From JBBQSN01 sp963825505 (lineage in GTDB: Bacteria; Actinomycetota; Actinomycetes; Actinomycetales; CAWJMD01): a DNA stretch of 64,000 nt. Each line of letters opens with the position of its first letter. Within the stretch, counting starts at the first letter, position 1. This document shows, in pieces, positions 30,812 through 38,916 of the stretch. The stretch covers positions 62,001 to 126,000 of the forward strand of contig CAWGTL010000018.1 in NCBI GenBank assembly GCA_963825505.1, given 5' to 3'. The position numbers were made by a program, and so were the translations under genes. The notes under the pieces are model-generated. The model did not search any database. It saw only the letters and a program-made list of their open reading frames with translations, and had not been told where the DNA came from.

Positions 30812-31901
30812 GTGACCCCCGTCCCCGCTGCCGCGCGCCGCCGGGCACCGCTCCGGCGTACCGCGCGGGTCCTGGTGGCGGTCGCGCTGGCCGTCGGCAC
30901 GGTCGGCTGCTCGGTGCCGGCGTCCGACCCCGAGCCGTCCTCGAGCTCCTCGGACCAGCCCACCGGCCGCCGGCTCCCCGTGGGCAGCCGGGTGCCCACC
31001 GCGGCCGCCACCACCCCGGCGCCGACGACCTCTGCGCCGACGACCTCTGCGCCGGCCGCGCCCGCGGCCGGCACGGCGCTCGCGGTGCTGGCGGACCTGC
31101 CCGTGAAGGGCCGCGCACCGCGCACCGGCTACGACCGGGCCCTGTTCGGGCAGCGCTGGGCCGACACCGACCGCAACGGCTGCGACACCCGCAACGACGT
31201 CCTGCGCCGCGACCTGCAGGACGCGGTGCTCGACCCGGCGACCGCCGGCTGCGTCGTGCTGACCGGCACCCTCGCCGACCCGTTCTCCGGCGCGACGATC
31301 GCGTTCGAGCGCGGGCCGCGCAGCGACGAGGTGCAGGTGGACCACGTCGTCGCGCTGTCCGACGCCTGGCAGAAGGGCGCCCAGCAGTGGACGCCGGCCC
31401 GCCGGCTCGCGTTCGCCAACGACCCCCTCAACCTGCTCGCCGTGGACGGCTCGCTCAACGCGCAGAAGTCCGACGGGGACGCCGCGACCTGGCTGCCTCC
31501 GGCGAAGGGTCTCCGGTGCGCCTACGTGGCCCGGCAGGTGGCGGTGAAGGCCGAGTACGGCGCGTGGGTCACGCAGGCCGAGCACGACGCGATCGCCCGG
31601 GTGCTCGCCGCGTGCCCGGCCGAGCCGCTGCCCAGCAGCGGGCACCCCACCGAGTCCGACCTGGTCGTGACCCCGACCACGCCGCCGACGTCGTCCGCCG
31701 CTGCGCCGGTCGGCCCCGGTGGCGCCCGTGGCGCCGTCGGCCGGCTGCGACCCGTCGTACCCCGACGTCTGCATCCCGCCGCGCGCCCAGGTCGGGGACC
31801 TGGACTGCGGCGACGTCGAGCCGCGCCGCTTCGTCGTCCTGGCGCCGGACCCGCACGGGTTCGACGGCGACCACGACGGCGTCGGGTGCGAGAGCGGCTG
31901 A
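30812..31901 (+). CDS. Secreted HNH nuclease (DUF1524-like) with C-terminal Excalibur calcium-binding domain (frame broken once)
   Basis: A GTG start gives a signal peptide with lipobox TVGC (Cys33), then a Ser/Thr/Pro linker with a duplicated 15-base unit near 31,020. The nuclease domain carries VDHVVALSDAWQKGA (His in the metal site) and NDPLNLLAVDGSLNAQKSD, as in extracellular HNH nucleases. One extra base near 31,711 separates it from a C-terminal Excalibur module ending in DPHGFDGDHDGVGCESG. Repaired length is about 362 residues. It would be anchored outside the membrane and degrade DNA in a Ca-dependent way. Confidence 0.8.
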
Positions 31902-31926
31902 GCCGCGGGCACCACTCGCAGGCAGG

Positions 31927-32250
31927 TCAGCCGCGGTCGAGCTCGCCCAGCAGCTCCACGGCGGCCCGGGCGTACTCGCCGATCCACCGGTCGTGCAGCC
32001 GCTTGATCGGCAGGGGGGCCAGGCTCAGGTGGCGCTCCCGCCCCACCTTGCGCCCGGTGACGAGCTCGGCGCCCTCCAGCACGCGCAGGTGCTGCAGCAC
32101 GGTGGTGCGGTCGAGGCCGGGGAACAGCTCGCACAGCCCGCCGGTGGTGCGCGGCCTCTCGCGCAGGGCGTCGAGAATCCGGCGGCGGGTGGCCGAGGCC
32201 AGCGCCTTGAAGACGCGGTCGTCCTCGCCCTCGTCCCCCAGTCCTGACAT
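31927..32250 (-). CDS. ArsR-family transcriptional regulator
   Basis: This 107-residue winged helix protein has the ArsR layout (VFKALASATRRRILDALRE; TTVLQHLRVLEGAELVTGRKVGRERHLSL). It lacks the metal-site cysteines of ArsR/SmtB. It is the type that pairs with SRPBCC/AHSA1 proteins, and its start is only 16 bases from the divergent SRPBCC start. Probably autoregulatory. Confidence 0.85.
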   Translation of the reverse strand: MSGLGDEGEDDRVFKALASATRRRILDALRERPRTTGGLCELFPGLDRTTVLQHLRVLEGAELVTGRKVGRERHLSLAPLPIKRLHDRWIGEYARAAVELLGELDRG

Positions 32251-32270
32251 GTGATAAGAATACAACATGT
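32247..32270. promoter_or_regulatory. Shared start region with repeated ACATGT
   Basis: ACATGT occurs at 32247-32252 and 32265-32270, each overlapping one of the two divergent start codons. The 16-base gap has no room for two leaders, so transcripts must be leaderless or start within the opposite gene. TGATAAGAAT in the gap resembles a -10 region. Confidence 0.4.
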
Positions 32271-32754
32271 CTGAGGAGGAGAACGAGAACACGCCGCTGG
32301 ACGCGCTGTCCTTCACCGTGTCCGGCCACGTCTCGCGGACGTGCGCCGAGGTGTACGAGGCCATCGCCGACCCCCAGCAGCTGTCGCGGTACTTCACCAC
32401 CGGCGGCGCACGGGGCCGGCTCGAGGTCGGCGCGGAGGTCACCTGGGACTTCCACGACTTCCCCGGCCGCTTCCCGGTCACCGTCATCGAGGCCGAGCCC
32501 CGCGCCGCCTGGTGATCCGCTGGGACGGTGAAGCCACCACCGGCGACGACGGCTCGACCACGACGACGTTCGAGCTCGAACCGGTCGACGACGGCACCCG
32601 CACGCTGGTGACGATCACCGAGTCGTCCTGGCTGCCCACCGTGGCGGGGGCGAAGAACGCGTTCGGCAACTGCATGGGCTGGACGGGCATGCTCGCCGCG
32701 CTGAAGGTGTGGCTGGAGCACGGCGTGAACCTGCGAGAGGGCTTCTACGCCTGA
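32267..32754 (+). CDS. SRPBCC (AHSA1-like) domain protein (frame broken once)
   Basis: The N-terminal half (SFTVSGHVSRTCAEVYEAIADPQQLSRYFTTG) and the C-terminal half (TTFELEPVDDGTRTLVTITESSW; GWTGMLAALKVWLEHG) are in different frames and joined by one missing base near 32,509. With it restored the protein is about 162 residues, normal for an AHSA1/START-like ligand-binding fold. As written, the first frame ends at a TGA at 32513-32515. Its partner ArsR gene is divergent. Confidence 0.8.
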
Positions 32755-32810
32755 GCACCTCGGCGGGGCCGGGTGCACGAGCGGCCGGTCCCGGCTGGGA
32801 GGCTGGGGGC

Positions 32811-34421
32811 GTGACGTCGTCCCCGGCCTACGTGCTGCTCCCCGGTCGCCACCACCTGCTCACCCGCTCTCAGGCGCACTACCTGCACGAGGTGCTCGCC
32901 GGTCGGACCCGTGACACCGACGGCGGAGCCGTGACGCCGACAGCGGACGCCGCCGTGGTGTGGGCGGTCACCAGCGCCAACCACCAGAACACCCGGCGCA
33001 ACCCGGTGCCCTCCGCGCGGCGCGAGGCCGCGATCGAGCGGTTCTCGCTGCTCGACCACGTCCCGTCGCTCGTCGTGCCCGTCGTCGACGCCCGGCCCAC
33101 GCCGCGGTTCGCCCACGTCACCCTCACCGCGGTGGAGGTGGCCACCGCCGGGCGGGTGCTGCTCACGCCCGAGAACACCGTCGTGGCGTGCTCCACCCCC
33201 GTGGTCGCGGCGTTGTACCGCGAGCTCGGGTTCGCGGTCGTCACCGTCGAGGACGACCGCGAGGTCTTCCCCGAGCCGCCGGCGCGGCCGTGGGACGTGC
33301 TGGAGCGGATGGTCGCCGGCGACGCCGGCTGGCGCGAGCTCGCCCACCCCGCCACCGTCTCGGTCTTCGACCGCTACGCGCTCGAGGAGCACGTGCGGAC
33401 GGTGACGTCGGACCCGGTGGTGGGCGACGAGGGCACCCTGACCGACACCCGCGAGTACTCGACGTACCAGCGCAGCTTCGAGGACAACAGCGCGCGCAAG
33501 TGGGAGCAGGTCGGCCCGTACGTACGGCCCGGCCGGATCGTCGACATCGGCTGCGCCAGCGGCGGCCTGCTGGTGGAGGCGGGCAAGGACCCGCGGCTGC
33601 ACGAGAGCGACCTGATCGGCGTCGAGGTGGCCCGGCACCTGTTCGCCGAGGCCCAGCACCGGCAGGCGCAGAAGGGGTTCCCCAACCCGAGCACCTGGGT
33701 CTACCAGCGCAACATCCTGGCCGACGGCCCCGCTGTGTTCCCCGCCCGCAGCGTCGACACCACCCTGACGGTCGCGCTCACGCACGAGATCTCGTCGTAC
33801 GGCGCCGGGGTACCGGACATCGAGCGGCTGGCCCGTCGGGTGCTGGAGCACACCGTCCCCGGCGGCGTGTGGATCAACTCCGACGTCGCCGGGCCGGACG
33901 AGCCGCACCGACCGGTGCACCTGACCCTCACCACCACCGACGGCGACAACCCGGCGCAGGTGCGCACCGACCTCGCCGACCTGCCGGCGGGTCGGGCCCA
34001 CGACCACGTGGCCCGGCTCTCCACGCGGGCCAGGCTGGACCAGTTCGTGCACGACTTCGGCCGGCACGCGGCGCCGGGCTACGCCGTGCAGCCGGTGGGG
34101 GAGGACGCCGCCGCCGGGACGTCGACGGTGGCCTGCACCCAGGCGCAGGCGATGGAGTTCCTGACCCGCAAGGACTACACCGACAACTGGGTCAGCGAGT
34201 GCCACGAGCGGTTCACCGACATGAACCTGCCGTCGTGGCGCGCCCTGCTCGAGGGGGTGGGGTTCGAGCTCGACCCGGCCACCCGCGCCTGGCGCAACGA
34301 CTGGATCGTCCAGCACCGGATCGCCCCGGTCGCCGCCCTCGCCGACCCGGACGGGACGCCGCTGCCGTGGCCGGCGACCCACGTCCTGGTGGTGGCACGA
34401 CGGCCTGTCGTGGACGGATGA
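32811..34421 (+). CDS. Nucleotidyltransferase-like domain fused to class I SAM methyltransferase
   Basis: The GTG at 32811 follows GGAGG with good spacing and gives 536 residues. Residues 5-160 resemble a HIGH-superfamily nucleotidyltransferase: PGRHHLLT near 11-18 in the place of the HxGH site, and HQNTRRNPVPSARREAAIE near 58-76 resembling the NMN/pantetheine adenylyltransferase RNP...R region. Residues from about 240 onward form a Rossmann methyltransferase with motif I VDIGCASGG and an unusual downstream DMNLPSWRALLEGVGF. The C-terminus shows no other domain. Substrates are unknown. Confidence 0.7.
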   Translation: MTSSPAYVLLPGRHHLLTRSQAHYLHEVLAGRTRDTDGGAVTPTADAAVVWAVTSANHQNTRRNPVPSARREAAIERFSLLDHVPSLVVPVVDARPTPRFAHVTLTAVEVATAGRVLLTPENTVVACSTPVVAALYRELGFAVVTVEDDREVFPEPPARPWDVLERMVAGDAGWRELAHPATVSVFDRYALEEHVRTVTSDPVVGDEGTLTDTREYSTYQRSFEDNSARKWEQVGPYVRPGRIVDIGCASGGLLVEAGKDPRLHESDLIGVEVARHLFAEAQHRQAQKGFPNPSTWVYQRNILADGPAVFPARSVDTTLTVALTHEISSYGAGVPDIERLARRVLEHTVPGGVWINSDVAGPDEPHRPVHLTLTTTDGDNPAQVRTDLADLPAGRAHDHVARLSTRARLDQFVHDFGRHAAPGYAVQPVGEDAAAGTSTVACTQAQAMEFLTRKDYTDNWVSECHERFTDMNLPSWRALLEGVGFELDPATRAWRNDWIVQHRIAPVAALADPDGTPLPWPATHVLVVARRPVVDG

Positions 34422-34477
34422 GACCAACGTCACCCGGCGATCGGGCGGCGCGGGCGGGTGACGGGTGTTGCACCGGG

Positions 34478-34492
34478 GGAGAATGGTTCTCG
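34478..34492. promoter_or_regulatory. Zur-like box
   Basis: GGAGAATGGTTCTCG contains a perfect GAGAA/TTCTC inverted repeat in the 7-1-7 layout of actinobacterial Zur sites (consensus near TGAAAATGATTTTCA). It ends 40 bases before the GTG of a 38-codon ORF. No zur gene is in the window. Confidence 0.4.
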
Positions 34493-34532
34493 TCGAGAGC
34501 ACCACATCCCGCAGAGAGGCGGAACACCACCC

Positions 34533-34649
34533 GTGAACGCGACCGAGCCCCGTACCGACGACAGCCGCACCGACGTGCGTCCTGAGATCGAGGTGCGCTC
34601 CGTCGCGAATCCCCGCCGGGTGCGCTGGACGGCTCTCGACCACGCCTGA
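34533..34649 (+). CDS. Putative 38-residue peptide
   Basis: A GTG preceded by an AGAGGCGG element opens a 38-codon frame ending in VRWTALDHA. The peptide is charged, has one His and no Cys, and no membrane segment. It follows a Zur-like palindrome. It could be a small regulated protein, a leader peptide, or chance. I do not recognise it. Confidence 0.35.
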   Translation: MNATEPRTDDSRTDVRPEIEVRSVANPRRVRWTALDHA

Positions 34650-34682
34650 TCTGCTCCGGCCGGCGCAGCCCGGACGGACCGC

Positions 34683-35645
34683 TCAGTCGCGCTGACCCAC
34701 CCGCTGGGCCACCTGCGAACTGAGCGCGACCAGGTCGTCCGCCCGGAGGCCGGGCCAGCCGTGCACCGCCTCGCGCCACGCCTGCGGCACCGACGACGCC
34801 CCGTGCAGGGCACCCAGCAGACCGCCCGCGATCGCGGCCACGGTGTCGGTGTCGTCGCCGGCGCGAACGGCCGCCTGCAGCCCGTCCGCGAACCCGGCAG
34901 CGCTCGCGCCAGGACCCGAGGTGCACGCGGCCCAGGCGGCCTGCAGCGCCGTGACGGTGAACCCGTTGGGGGAGAAGCGGTCCGGTCGCGCACCGGTGGC
35001 CTCGTCGACCAGCGCCTCCCAGGTGCGCCGGGCCTCCGCGTCGAGCAGGTCGAGGCCGGAGGTCAGGTCGAGCCGCCCGGAGGTCGCTGCCACCCGCACC
35101 GCCTCGCTCCACAGCACGCAGCTGTCGCCCGCGAGGGGGTCCGCGTGGGTGAGCAGCGCGACGGCACGGGCCGCGTCGGCCGTGGCATCGCGGTCGTCGA
35201 GGTGCGCGACGCCGACCACAGCCGTCCGCATCAGCGCGCCGTTGCCCGCCGTCCGGCCCGTGCGCGCGTGCACCTCCTGCGCCGCCCCGCGGACGCGCTC
35301 GGCGGGCGCACCCGGGCGCCCGGCGGCGGCAGCGAGCACCGCGCGGGTCTGGATGCCGACGTCGCTGGCTCCCTCGCCCACCCACTGCAGGAACCCGGCC
35401 GCCACGGCGTCCAGTCCGGCCTCGGTGCGCAGGTCGTGGGTCGCGGCGGCGCGGGCGACCACGACGGCCATCTGGGTGTCGTCGCTCCACTCGCCCGGTT
35501 CGTAGGGGCCGAGCCCGCCGCCGACCATCCGCGCCGGCCCGTCCGGACCGGCCGCGAACTCGTACGGCACGCCGAGGGCGTCGCCGCACGCCTGGCCCAG
35601 CAGGACGCCCGCGACCCGGTCCTGCCACCCGTCCGAACGCTCCAC
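34683..35645 (-). CDS. ADP-ribosylglycohydrolase family protein
   Basis: The 320-residue protein shows the DraG/ARH fold: GVLLGQACGDALGVPYEF at the N-terminus, the metal motif WSDDTQMA, and the C-terminal GDDTDTVAAIAGGLLGALHG that completes the two-metal site. It would remove ADP-ribose from modified proteins or nucleotides. GGGAGG is 5 bases before the GTG. A clear promoter with an overlapping palindrome lies upstream, facing an NrtR-type regulator gene. It could therefore be part of an NAD/ADP-ribose control circuit. Confidence 0.87.
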   Translation of the reverse strand: MERSDGWQDRVAGVLLGQACGDALGVPYEFAAGPDGPARMVGGGLGPYEPGEWSDDTQMAVVVARAAATHDLRTEAGLDAVAAGFLQWVGEGASDVGIQTRAVLAAAAGRPGAPAERVRGAAQEVHARTGRTAGNGALMRTAVVGVAHLDDRDATADAARAVALLTHADPLAGDSCVLWSEAVRVAATSGRLDLTSGLDLLDAEARRTWEALVDEATGARPDRFSPNGFTVTALQAAWAACTSGPGASAAGFADGLQAAVRAGDDTDTVAAIAGGLLGALHGASSVPQAWREAVHGWPGLRADDLVALSSQVAQRVGQRD

Positions 35646-35663
35646 GCGCCCTCCCCGTCGGTT

Positions 35664-35678
35664 TCGTCGTGGTGACGA
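35664..35678. promoter_or_regulatory. Inverted repeat overlapping the ADP-ribosylglycohydrolase transcription start
   Basis: TCGTC and GACGA flank a five-base spacer. The repeat starts just downstream of, and touches, the -10 box of the minus-strand promoter, a repressor-type position. The adjacent NrtR-like protein is the obvious candidate; the motif itself is not proof. Confidence 0.4.
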
Positions 35679-35705
35679 TAACGTGAGGTCCTCGCCATTT
35701 GTCAA
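35677..35705 (-). promoter_or_regulatory. Sigma-70-type promoter for the ADP-ribosylglycohydrolase gene
   Basis: Reading the minus strand, TTGACA (35705-35700) is separated by 17 bases from GTTATC (35682-35677). This is a strong match for this GC-rich genome. It points at the glycohydrolase gene. Confidence 0.6.
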
Positions 35706-35726
35706 GCCGACGAATACGCTGGGGCC

Positions 35727-36437
35727 ATGCCCGATCGCTACGACGCCGCGCAGTTCCCGCCCTTCGCGGTCACCGTCGACCTCGTCGTGCTCACGATCCG
35801 CGAGGAGGCGCCCGACCACCTGTCGGTGCTGCTCGTCCGACGCGGCAGCGCGCCGCACGAGGGGCGCTGGGCGCTCCCGGGCGGGTTCACGCAGGTCGAC
35901 GAGGACCTCGAGGCGGCCGCGTACCGCGAGCTCGAGGAGGAGGCCGGGCTGCACCGGCGCGAGGTGCACCTCGAGCAGCTGCGCACCTACGGAGCACCGA
36001 GGCGCGACCCGCGGATGCGGGTGGTGAGCGTGGCCTGGCTGGCTCTCGGAGCCGACCTGCCGGTCCCCACCGCCGGGTCGGACGCCGCGGCGGCCCGCTG
36101 GGTGCCGCTGCCGGAGGTGCCCGAGCGGCTCGCGTTCGACCACGCCACGATCCTCGCCGACGGCGTCGAGCGGGCCCGGGCCAAGCTCGAGTACTCCGAC
36201 CTCGCGACCGCCTTCGTGGGGAAGACGTTCACCGTCGCCGACCTGCGCCGGGTCTACGAGACGGTGTGGGGGACCACGCTCGATCCCGGCAACTTCCACC
36301 GCAAGGTCACCGGCGTCCCCGGCTTCCTGGAGCCGACCGGGCGCCAGACCACCGGCGCGCGCGGGCGTCCGGCCGCCCTCTACCGGCGGGGCCGCACCCG
36401 CTCGCTCAACCCGCCGGTGATGCGCCCCGGGGCCTGA
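35727..36437 (+). CDS. NrtR-type Nudix transcriptional regulator
   Basis: The 236-residue protein has an intact Nudix box (GGFTQVDEDLEAAAYRELEE, residues about 51-70, then EAGL) in the N-terminal half. The C-terminal half is a winged helix typical of NrtR (FHRKVTGVPGFLEPTG; RGRPAALYRRG). NrtR regulators sense ADP-ribose or NAD derivatives and repress NAD-metabolism genes. The Nudix catalytic residues are all present, so hydrolysis of ADP-ribose is possible. Its divergent neighbour is an ADP-ribosylglycohydrolase. Confidence 0.85.
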   Translation: MPDRYDAAQFPPFAVTVDLVVLTIREEAPDHLSVLLVRRGSAPHEGRWALPGGFTQVDEDLEAAAYRELEEEAGLHRREVHLEQLRTYGAPRRDPRMRVVSVAWLALGADLPVPTAGSDAAAARWVPLPEVPERLAFDHATILADGVERARAKLEYSDLATAFVGKTFTVADLRRVYETVWGTTLDPGNFHRKVTGVPGFLEPTGRQTTGARGRPAALYRRGRTRSLNPPVMRPGA

Positions 36438-36458
36438 TCGCGCGGTCGGCGGGGGTGG

Positions 36459-37211
36459 TCAGAGGGTCGAGCCGCCGTCCACGTAGAGCGTCTGGCCGGT
36501 GACGAACGAGGCCTCCTCGCCCACCAGGAACCCGATCGCGTTCGCGATGTCCTCGGGGTACCCGACCCGGCGCACCGGCGTCTGGGCCGCGGCGGCCTCG
36601 CGGTACGCCTCGGGCTCCATGCCCACCCGGCGCGCGGTGGCGTCGGTCATCGCCGTGACGACGAAGCCGGGGGCCACCGCGTTGACCGTGACGCCGAACG
36701 GGCCGAGCTCGATGGCCAGCGTGCGGGTGAAGCCCTGCAGGCCCATCTTCGCGGCCGAGTAGTTGGCCTGGCCGCGGTTGCCGAGGGCGGAGACCGACGA
36801 CAGGTTGACGATGCGCCCCCACTTCTGCGGGACGAAGTGCGCCTGCGCCGCCTTCGAGACCAGGAACGCCCCGCGCAGGTGCACCGCCATCACGGTGTCC
36901 CAGTCGTCCTCGGTGAGCTTGAACAGCAGGTTGTCGCGGGTGACGCCGGCGTTGTTGACGGCGATGTGCAGGCCGCCCAGCTCGGCGACGGTGCGCTCGA
37001 CCGCAGCCTGCACCGACCCGGCGTCGGTGACGTCGCAGCCGATCCCGACGGCGGTGCCCGACAGGTCGGCCGCGACCGCCGCGGCGGCGGCCTCGTCGAG
37101 GTCGAGCACGGCCACGGCCGCGCCGTCGGACGCCAGCCGGCGCGCGGTGGCCGCGCCGATGCCCCCGGCACCACCGGTCACCAGCGCGATCTTGCCCGTC
37201 AGGTCAGCCAT
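36459..37211 (-). CDS. SDR-family 3-oxoacyl-ACP reductase-like oxidoreductase
   Basis: The 250-residue short-chain dehydrogenase has the cofactor site TGGAGGIGAATA, VNNAGVT, catalytic Ser in NLSSVSALGN, YSAAK with the Tyr/Lys pair, and the C-terminal GQTLYVDGGS. Asp in VLDLDE after the second strand favours NAD(H), whereas classical FabG uses NADPH. It may act on 3-oxoacyl or 3-hydroxyacyl substrates. It is 21 bases from the end of the convergent NrtR gene. Confidence 0.85.
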   Translation of the reverse strand: MADLTGKIALVTGGAGGIGAATARRLASDGAAVAVLDLDEAAAAAVAADLSGTAVGIGCDVTDAGSVQAAVERTVAELGGLHIAVNNAGVTRDNLLFKLTEDDWDTVMAVHLRGAFLVSKAAQAHFVPQKWGRIVNLSSVSALGNRGQANYSAAKMGLQGFTRTLAIELGPFGVTVNAVAPGFVVTAMTDATARRVGMEPEAYREAAAAQTPVRRVGYPEDIANAIGFLVGEEASFVTGQTLYVDGGSTL

Positions 37212-37280
37212 CTCGCCGTCTCCGCTCCGTCGTCCGCCACCAGCGTGTCCGGGCGAACCTACCGGCGGCGAACAGCCGGA

Positions 37281-37958
37281 TCAGCCCGGGACGGGTGTGC
37301 GCTCCACCACCACGCCGGCGATCCGTCCGACCTCCGCCAGCCGGAACGTCTCCGCCCGGTGGAAGGCAGGGCCGTCCTCGCGGACCACGAGCAGCCCGAG
37401 CCCCACGTCGCTGCCGATCGGGACCAGGGCCGAGCCCACGGCGGCACGGCCGTCCGCGAGCTGCACGCGCGGCGAGCCGACCCGCAGCGGCAGACCACCG
37501 TCCAGTCCCGGCAGCAGGTCGGGGGCGCGGATGCCGCCGAGCTCGACGGTGTCGACGACGTCGACCGCGCCCTGCGAGGCCTCGCCGCGGCCGGACAGCA
37601 CCGCGGCCCAGTCGGCGCCGATCGCCGCGGGCACGCCGTCGACGAGGGTGTGGAGCGCGCGCGCCGGCTGCTGCACCAGGCGCGCCACCAGCTCGAGCTC
37701 GGCGTGCCCGGTGACCGGTGGCGGCGACTGCAGCACGCCGTCGACCGCGACGCCCGGCGTGCCCCGGAGCGCGAGCGTCAGCCGGTCGAGGTGGGCGGTG
37801 TCGTGGACGCGCACGTGCACGTCGTCGACGGCACGGCCGTTCTCCGCGCTCAGCACCTCCACCTGGACGACGTCGGCACCTGCCTGGCCGATGGACGACG
37901 CGACCTGACCGAGGGCGCCCGGCCGGTCGGGGACGGTGAGCCTGATCCTGACCAACAT
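37281..37958 (-). CDS. ACT domain protein with a GAF-like C-terminal region
   Basis: The 225-residue product starts with an ACT domain (VRIRLTVPDRPGALGQVASSIGQAGADVVQVEVL) that would bind an amino acid or similar ligand. The second half, from about residue 90, alternates helices and strands like a GAF/FRG sensor fold (ADWAAVLSGRG; GSALVPIGSDVGLGLLVVRED). No catalytic domain is seen, so it is probably a stand-alone sensor. It is upstream of the SDR gene on the same strand. Confidence 0.7.
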   Translation of the reverse strand: MLVRIRLTVPDRPGALGQVASSIGQAGADVVQVEVLSAENGRAVDDVHVRVHDTAHLDRLTLALRGTPGVAVDGVLQSPPPVTGHAELELVARLVQQPARALHTLVDGVPAAIGADWAAVLSGRGEASQGAVDVVDTVELGGIRAPDLLPGLDGGLPLRVGSPRVQLADGRAAVGSALVPIGSDVGLGLLVVREDGPAFHRAETFRLAEVGRIAGVVVERTPVPG

Positions 37959-38085
37959 GCCGTTCAGGATGCGGTACCGGTGTTGCCGGGACGTGTCCGT
38001 CGCGCGTCGTGCACGCTACGTCGAGCCGAGGAGGTCCGGGCGCGGTCGGACAGGAGTAGTTTCCGGGGGAGCGAGGAGGTCACCG

Positions 38086-38895
38086 ATGCCGACACAGGAC
38101 CCGCGGGTCGTCGAGTTCCACCGGCTGCACGCGTCCGGGATCTTCGTGATGCCGAACCCGTGGGACGTCGGCAGCGCGAAGGCGCTGGAGCAGCTGGGGT
38201 TCCCCGCGCTCGCCACCACCAGCGCCGGGTACGCGTGGACGGCCGGGACGGCTGACAACGGCGTGCGCCTCGAGGAGATGCTGGCGCACCTGCGGACGCT
38301 GAGCGCCGCCGTGCAGGTGCCGGTGAACGCCGACTTCGAGGACGGCTTCGCCGCTGACCCCGAGCAGGTGTACGACCACGTCCGGCAGGCGGCCGGGACG
38401 GGCGTCGCCGGCCTGTCGATCGAGGACTCCACCAGGGGGGCCGACGAGCCCCTGCACGAGCACGACGTCGCCGTGCAGCGCGTGCGCGCGGCCCGCAGCG
38501 CGATCGACGACAGCGGGACGGGCGTGCTGCTCACGGCTCGGAGCGAGGGCTTCGTGGTGGGCCGTCCGGACATCGACGACACCACGCGGCGGCTGCGGGC
38601 GTACGCCGAGGCGGGCGCCGACTGCCTGTACGCGCCGCGACTCGGCACGGTCGAGCAGATCCGCGCTGTCGTGGAGGCCGCCGGACCGCTGCCGGTGAAC
38701 CTGCTGGTGAACTCGCCGTTCACCACGGTCGCGGAGGCGGCGGACCTCGGCGTGCGGCGGATCAGCGTCGGCGGCACCCTGGCCCGGGCGGCGTGGGGCG
38801 GGATGCTGCGGGCGGCCACCGAGATCCGCGACCGCGGCACGTTCTCCGCGTTCACCGACCTGCCGGACGTCGACGCCCGCTTCCGCGACGGCTGA
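38086..38895 (+). CDS. Isocitrate lyase/PEP mutase family enzyme
   Basis: The 269-residue TIM-barrel protein has the family features MPNPWDVGSAKALEQLGFPALATTSAG, the metal-binding NADFEDGF and the SIEDS loop. The active-site Cys loop of isocitrate lyase is absent; members like this are PEP mutase/oxaloacetate-type lyases of uncertain substrate. GAGGAGG lies 6 bases before the ATG. It is convergent with recQ. Confidence 0.82.
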   Translation: MPTQDPRVVEFHRLHASGIFVMPNPWDVGSAKALEQLGFPALATTSAGYAWTAGTADNGVRLEEMLAHLRTLSAAVQVPVNADFEDGFAADPEQVYDHVRQAAGTGVAGLSIEDSTRGADEPLHEHDVAVQRVRAARSAIDDSGTGVLLTARSEGFVVGRPDIDDTTRRLRAYAEAGADCLYAPRLGTVEQIRAVVEAAGPLPVNLLVNSPFTTVAEAADLGVRRISVGGTLARAAWGGMLRAATEIRDRGTFSAFTDLPDVDARFRDG

Positions 38896-38916
38896 ACGGT
38901 TCTCGGCGCCGCGTCG

